In this document: positions 28,663-30,778 of the stretch, piece after piece
How the letters are laid out: each line of letters opens with the position of its first letter
How positions within the stretch are numbered: the stretch's first letter is position 1
IMG/VR virus record: IMGVR_UViG_3300006752_000130
Coordinates: 1-30,778 of that record
DNA length: 30,778 bases
Source: a virus
Reading direction: 5' to 3' (one strand)
The notes under the pieces: model-generated
Told to the model about the DNA's origin: nothing
The model's database searches: none
The model's input: only the letters and a program-made list of their open reading frames with translations
Made by a program: the position numbers and the translations under genes

Positions 28663-30778
28663 TTAATTCATTTTAATTGCCATATATATATAACTATCTC
28701 CATTCTCATTCCATCCTTGATAACTATTATTAAGAGTAAATCCTGTAGATGTAAATGTTAAATTAATACCTGAATCAGTAGATTCAGAATCTGATGATTG
28801 TGCCATTAAATATTTAGTTGTACCTCTTACAGAATCTTGTATATTCCAAGTTGTTCCTGAACGACCTGTGTTTTTGATTAACACAAAATCTGGTTGAAAT
28901 CCTGTCGTGATACTATTAGAACTTCCATTTCCAGTATAACTTCCAATCTTGCTATATCCACTTACTGAATGAAAACAATAAGCTATAAAGTCATCTCCTG
29001 ATTTATTTACTGAATTATCACTACCTATACCAAATACTGTTGTATTTCCTGCTTGTGCAGTTGTTGAATCATCTGTTTTTGCTGCTGTTCCTTCAAGAAC
29101 CATTCTTGCATTATCACCAAGTTGTGGTAATTGTACTATCCATTTATCAGCACTATCCAAACCTTTAATAATAACTAAATCACATTTAGCAGTAAGACCG
29201 TGTCCGACAGTTCTTGCTGAATTACCATCTCCAACATATTTAACGATACTAAATCCATTTGCAGTATTTGTGTTTACTGTACTTGGTATTGTTCCATCAA
29301 CATTAGATTGCCAAGTATTACCTGCTTTCCAAGCCCAAGCAATATAGTTTGAACCATTATTATTAGTGTCAGTAGCAGTTCCTAAAGTAACCCCATCTGT
29401 ATCGTAAGATGTAATATTACTTGAATAAGTTGTTTCTGCTGCAGTAAGATTTGAGGAAATTTGGCTTCTTAATCCTCTTAAAGTATCTTGTAAATAATGG
29501 TTTCCAGTGCCACTTCTTTCTTTAATCCATATAAGGTCAGGTTTAAAACCAAATCCTGTAATAGATTGAGATTGATGATTACCTCCACTACTATTCCCAG
29601 TATATGTTACTGCTTTAAAGCTATTAGCAAGAGTTGTATTACTTGCTACATTTTTAGCCATTGCCCAGTATATGTATAAATTACCATTTACATTATTTCC
29701 CGCACTTACTCCACCTGATGTTATAGTAAACCCAGTAGAAGTCATTGTAAGGTTTGGAGCATTACTTGTATCATCACCATCAGTCCTGTTTGGCTCTAAA
29801 TAACCACCACCAGTAATACCTCTTATTGTATCATATAATCTCCAGTTGTCAGCACCTACTGTACTTTTAATTAGCACAAAATCAGGTTTAAATCCTGTTG
29901 TAATTGCTTGTCCTGCACTTCCATTTCCTGTATAAGTTCCAAGTTTTTGATAACCAGACACTGAATGCCAACAATAAGATATATAATCACCTCCACTTAC
30001 ATTTGTACTTTCGCTTGTACCTGTGTTTTGATATATTACTGTAGCTGATGGTCTTGCATAATAAGGGTGATTTGCACTTGATGAACTATCTTGCTCTGAA
30101 CTTGTTAAATTTAAATACAACCAATTAGGGTATGTAGAATGACTTAAACTTAAATCTTTATGATACACACTCCAGTTATTAGTAGAATCTAATCTTTTTG
30201 AAATTATCATTTCGGGAGCGGAATTTAACCCGTGTCCAATTGTTCCTTGAGCCCCCGTTCCTTCCCATTTTACTATGCTAAAACCATTACCAGTATTTGC
30301 ATTAATTAAACTGTTTATTGAACCATCAGTATTAGATTCCCAGTTGTTACCTGCTTTAAAAGTGTATGCTGCATAATCCACATTACTTGCATTAGTTCTA
30401 TTAAAACTACCTCCTGCATTTAAGCTAAAACCATCTGTGTCAAAAGAAGTAAATCTATCAGTACTTGTGCTTTGTACATCAGTACTATCAAAAAATAATT
30501 GTTTATTTACTCCTCTAATAGTATCACCAATTACCCATTTATTACTTTCGTTTCTTGATTTTAACCACACCAAATCAGGACTAAATCCAACACCATTAAT
30601 ACTTCTTGCTGTAGCATTTCCTCTATATAATTCTATATTAAAACTATCAGCTAATGTTGTATTGCTTGGTACATTTTTAGCTACTGCCCAGTATATGTAT
30701 TCATATCCATTTTCATTTAACATTGCATCAGCTATACTTTGTTCAGGGAATGAAAATCCTGTATCAGATATCGTAAAA
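28663..30778 (-). CDS. Tail fibre or surface protein with six internal modules, 5' end outside the window
   Basis: The frame stays open to the window edge; the codons before the ATG at 30723 still read FTISDTGFSFPEQSIADA, which matches the end of an internal module, so that ATG is internal. The visible part (over 700 residues) has six related modules, each with a G(N)xxGF.PD.V(L)IK-type core followed by W...D(T/S)(I/V)RG. They come in two sets of three: starting near FNIELYRGN, FSIVKWEGT, KLGTYTGNGS and again near KAVTYTGNS, FSIVKYVGD, KIGSYTGNGS. I recognise these as a family of repeat proteins common in marine phages (DUF7483-like). The likely role is host-surface binding. Confidence 0.7.
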   Translation of the reverse strand, partial: FTISDTGFSFPEQSIADAMLNENGYEYIYWAVAKNVPSNTTLADSFNIELYRGNATARSINGVGFSPDLVWLKSRNESNKWVIGDTIRGVNKQLFFDSTDVQSTSTDRFTSFDTDGFSLNAGGSFNRTNASNVDYAAYTFKAGNNWESNTDGSINSLINANTGNGFSIVKWEGTGAQGTIGHGLNSAPEMIISKRLDSTNNWSVYHKDLSLSHSTYPNWLYLNLTSSEQDSSSSANHPYYARPSATVIYQNTGTSESTNVSGGDYISYCWHSVSGYQKLGTYTGNGSAGQAITTGFKPDFVLIKSTVGADNWRLYDTIRGITGGGYLEPNRTDGDDTSNAPNLTMTSTGFTITSGGVSAGNNVNGNLYIYWAMAKNVASNTTLANSFKAVTYTGNSSGGNHQSQSITGFGFKPDLIWIKERSGTGNHYLQDTLRGLRSQISSNLTAAETTYSSNITSYDTDGVTLGTATDTNNNGSNYIAWAWKAGNTWQSNVDGTIPSTVNTNTANGFSIVKYVGDGNSARTVGHGLTAKCDLVIIKGLDSADKWIVQLPQLGDNARMVLEGTAAKTDDSTTAQAGNTTVFGIGSDNSVNKSGDDFIAYCFHSVSGYSKIGSYTGNGSSNSITTGFQPDFVLIKNTGRSGTTWNIQDSVRGTTKYLMAQSSDSESTDSGINLTFTSTGFTLNNSYQGWNENGDSYIYMAIKMN

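Noticed and set aside
30721-30723. ATG at 30723 as the start of the tail fibre gene
   Set aside because: The frame is open upstream to the window edge and those codons match the end of an internal module, so this Met is internal.

Overview
The window is part of a tailed-phage genome whose host is most likely a marine member of the Bacteroidetes (Flavobacteriia-like). It is AT-rich, and almost every gene lies on the minus strand and is read right to left. The gene starts lack Shine-Dalgarno sequences and sit behind A-rich leaders. The few promoter-like elements match the Bacteroidetes -7 consensus TAnnTTTG, and many proteins belong to families I recognise from flavobacterial and uncultured marine phages. 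I see no integrase, repressor, tRNA gene or CRISPR array. No portal protein is recognisable and genes run off both ends, so the genome is incomplete here.

Layout in the direction of transcription (right to left). (1) 30778-27837: a modular tail fibre cut by the window edge, two very small membrane or amphipathic proteins, a three-helix holin, a small basic protein and a Holliday-junction-resolvase-like nuclease. (2) 27302-21281: an M15 endolysin, then a recombination and replication set: Erf annealing protein, SSB-like protein with a DDLPF tail, RecA-fold ATPase, RusA resolvase, sigma-70-like factor, PD-(D/E)XK nuclease, dNTP-diphosphohydrolase-like protein, PDDEXK_12 exonuclease and a stand-alone DnaA domain IV protein. 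(3) 21026-19445: small and large terminase. (4) 19444-14895: an accessory region with a 455-residue protein of unknown function, many tiny genes, two repeat families, a candidate rightward gene and a rightward terminator. (5) 14894-1: the structural block. It runs tail-assembly chaperone (with a probable -1 frameshift product), tail-completion protein, HK97 gp10-like connector, three large tail proteins, tape measure, a multi-domain prohead protease, a small Cys-rich protein, scaffold, major capsid protein, tail tube and the start of one further gene.

Genes are packed with ATGA or TAATG overlaps. This supports several small genes of 25 to 52 codons and decides several starts. The most interesting signal is a directional 9-mer, TGCGTTTAA (TTAAACGCA on the coding strand). 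I count 13 copies in this orientation and none in the other. Eight of them fall in two noncoding clusters that bracket the 455-residue gene, and three pairs are spaced exactly 21 bp apart. The coding-strand form resembles a DnaA box with two mismatches, and the phage encodes its own DnaA-type DNA-binding domain, so a phage-specific replication origin or regulatory array is a testable idea. Other points of note are dual coding in the chaperone gene, a cupredoxin-like domain with all four copper ligands in a tail protein, and the unusual position of the capsid genes after the tail genes.
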